Positions 5,708-5,926 of a stretch of DNA of 5,926 nucleotides are shown here, one piece after another. The notes below the pieces were generated by a model. The model did no database searches and was not told the origin of the DNA. It saw only the letters and a list, made by a program, of their open reading frames with translations. Source of the stretch: Sedimenticola sp. (GTDB lineage Bacteria; Pseudomonadota; Gammaproteobacteria; Chromatiales; Chromatiaceae). Numbering within the stretch: the stretch's first letter is position 1; every line of letters starts with the position of its first letter. Position numbers and translations under genes: made by a program. The stretch is taken from the NCBI GenBank assembly GCA_030619405.1, contig JAUXBK010000168.1, forward strand, positions 1-5,926. The letters are read 5' to 3'.

Positions 5708-5926
5708 CAATACCTCCTGTGCTCCGCAACTGATATCACGCCAGATTATCCGGCGATCACTGACTTCTTGCATCACTCACTATCCAATACCAGGAAACAG
5801 TTCGTTAATTCAGACCTCAACACCATGATTAGATCATGGATATATAACTTATTAGTTCTAATAAAAAAAATACATTTTCAGACGAAAATTGGACACTCTG
5901 CAACGAGTACAGCCCGTTGCCGGCAC
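5690..5926 (+). CDS. unrecognised partial open frame running off the window edge
   Basis: A plus-strand frame stays open from just after a TGA at 5603-5605 to the last base (107 codons). An ATG at 5690 has GGAG 6 nt upstream and would give at least 79 residues (starts MLAGGHQYLLCSATD). The middle part is of mixed, plausible soluble composition ('ITDFLHHSLSNTRKQF'), but the last 20 or so codons look less protein-like. It passes through both dyads at 5823-5864. In another frame an ATG at 5526 gives residues reading up to about 5620, so an older gene with a one-base frameshift near 5610-5620 is conceivable. I do not recognise a family. It may equally be a chance open frame. Confidence 0.2.
   Translation, partial: MLAGGHQYLLCSATDITPDYPAITDFLHHSLSNTRKQFVNSDLNTMIRSWIYNLLVLIKKIHFQTKIGHSATSTARCRH
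5823..5839. promoter_or_regulatory. perfect inverted repeat, possible operator
   Basis: CCATGAT-TAG-ATCATGG is a perfect dyad with 7-bp arms and a 3-nt centre. It sits in an AT-rich patch about 325 bp upstream of the first gene of the operon. The short centre and symmetric form fit a binding site for a dimeric regulator better than a terminator; no T-run directly follows it on either strand. No regulator gene is visible in the window. Confidence 0.35.
5849..5864. promoter_or_regulatory. second perfect AT-rich inverted repeat, possible operator
   Basis: TTATTAG-TT-CTAATAA is a perfect dyad with 7-bp arms and a 2-nt centre, centred about 25 bp from the neighbouring CCATGAT dyad. It is followed on the plus strand by a run of A. 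AT-only arms make chance symmetry more likely than for its neighbour, and the two arm sequences are different, so one protein need not bind both. Confidence 0.3.

Larger units (their letters stand above)
5499..5926. other. upstream flank of the operon, no confident gene
   Basis: 428 bases without a recognisable gene. The part next to the operon (5540-5700) is GC-rich, while about 5720-5926 is clearly more AT-rich, including an A/T patch at 5840-5880. It holds the promoter candidate, the two dyads, the short SD-led ORF on the minus strand and the open plus-strand frame listed separately. A CTTCGAAG palindrome is at 5613-5620. Confidence 0.6.

Overview
The window is a GC-rich bacterial segment, most consistent with a gammaproteobacterium. 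The basis is the NodT-type outer membrane lipoprotein with a 'RRPDVRAA' motif and a 'GLGGGW' end, Shine-Dalgarno (SD) sites of the GGAG/AGGTGA type, and high G/C at third codon positions. No species can be named from the sequence alone. Five genes, all on the minus strand, fill positions 170-5498 almost without gaps. The flanks (1-169 and 5499-5926) are gene-poor and more AT-rich, most clearly in the last 200 bases.

In order of transcription (right to left) the genes are: an AI-2E/DUF20-family polytopic permease (5498-4356); a NodT-family outer membrane efflux lipoprotein (4390-2783, 35-nt overlap); a HlyD-family membrane fusion protein (2790-1654, 8-nt overlap); a DUF2955/FUSC-like inner membrane protein (1641-607, 12-nt gap with the SD touching the previous stop codon); and a small K+ channel with an intact TLGYGD filter (613-170, 7-nt overlap). 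The overlaps indicate one co-transcribed, translationally coupled operon.

The three middle genes make a coherent tripartite exporter: a DUF2955 inner membrane component in the place usually held by AaeB/MdtO, a periplasmic HlyD adaptor, and an outer membrane duct. The layout recalls E. coli aaeXAB and mdtNOP, which export aromatic acids and related compounds. The substrate here is unknown. The unusual element is that this pump is bracketed in one operon by a bare potassium channel and an AI-2E-family permease. That suggests, as inference only, that ion flux or membrane potential is tied to export.

The 428-base right flank holds no confident gene. It contains a weak sigma70-like promoter candidate for the operon, two perfect 7-bp-arm dyads about 25 bp apart in an AT-rich patch, a very short minus-strand ORF behind a perfect AGGAGG, and an unrecognised plus-strand reading frame that stays open to the window edge. 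The left flank shows no clear terminator.
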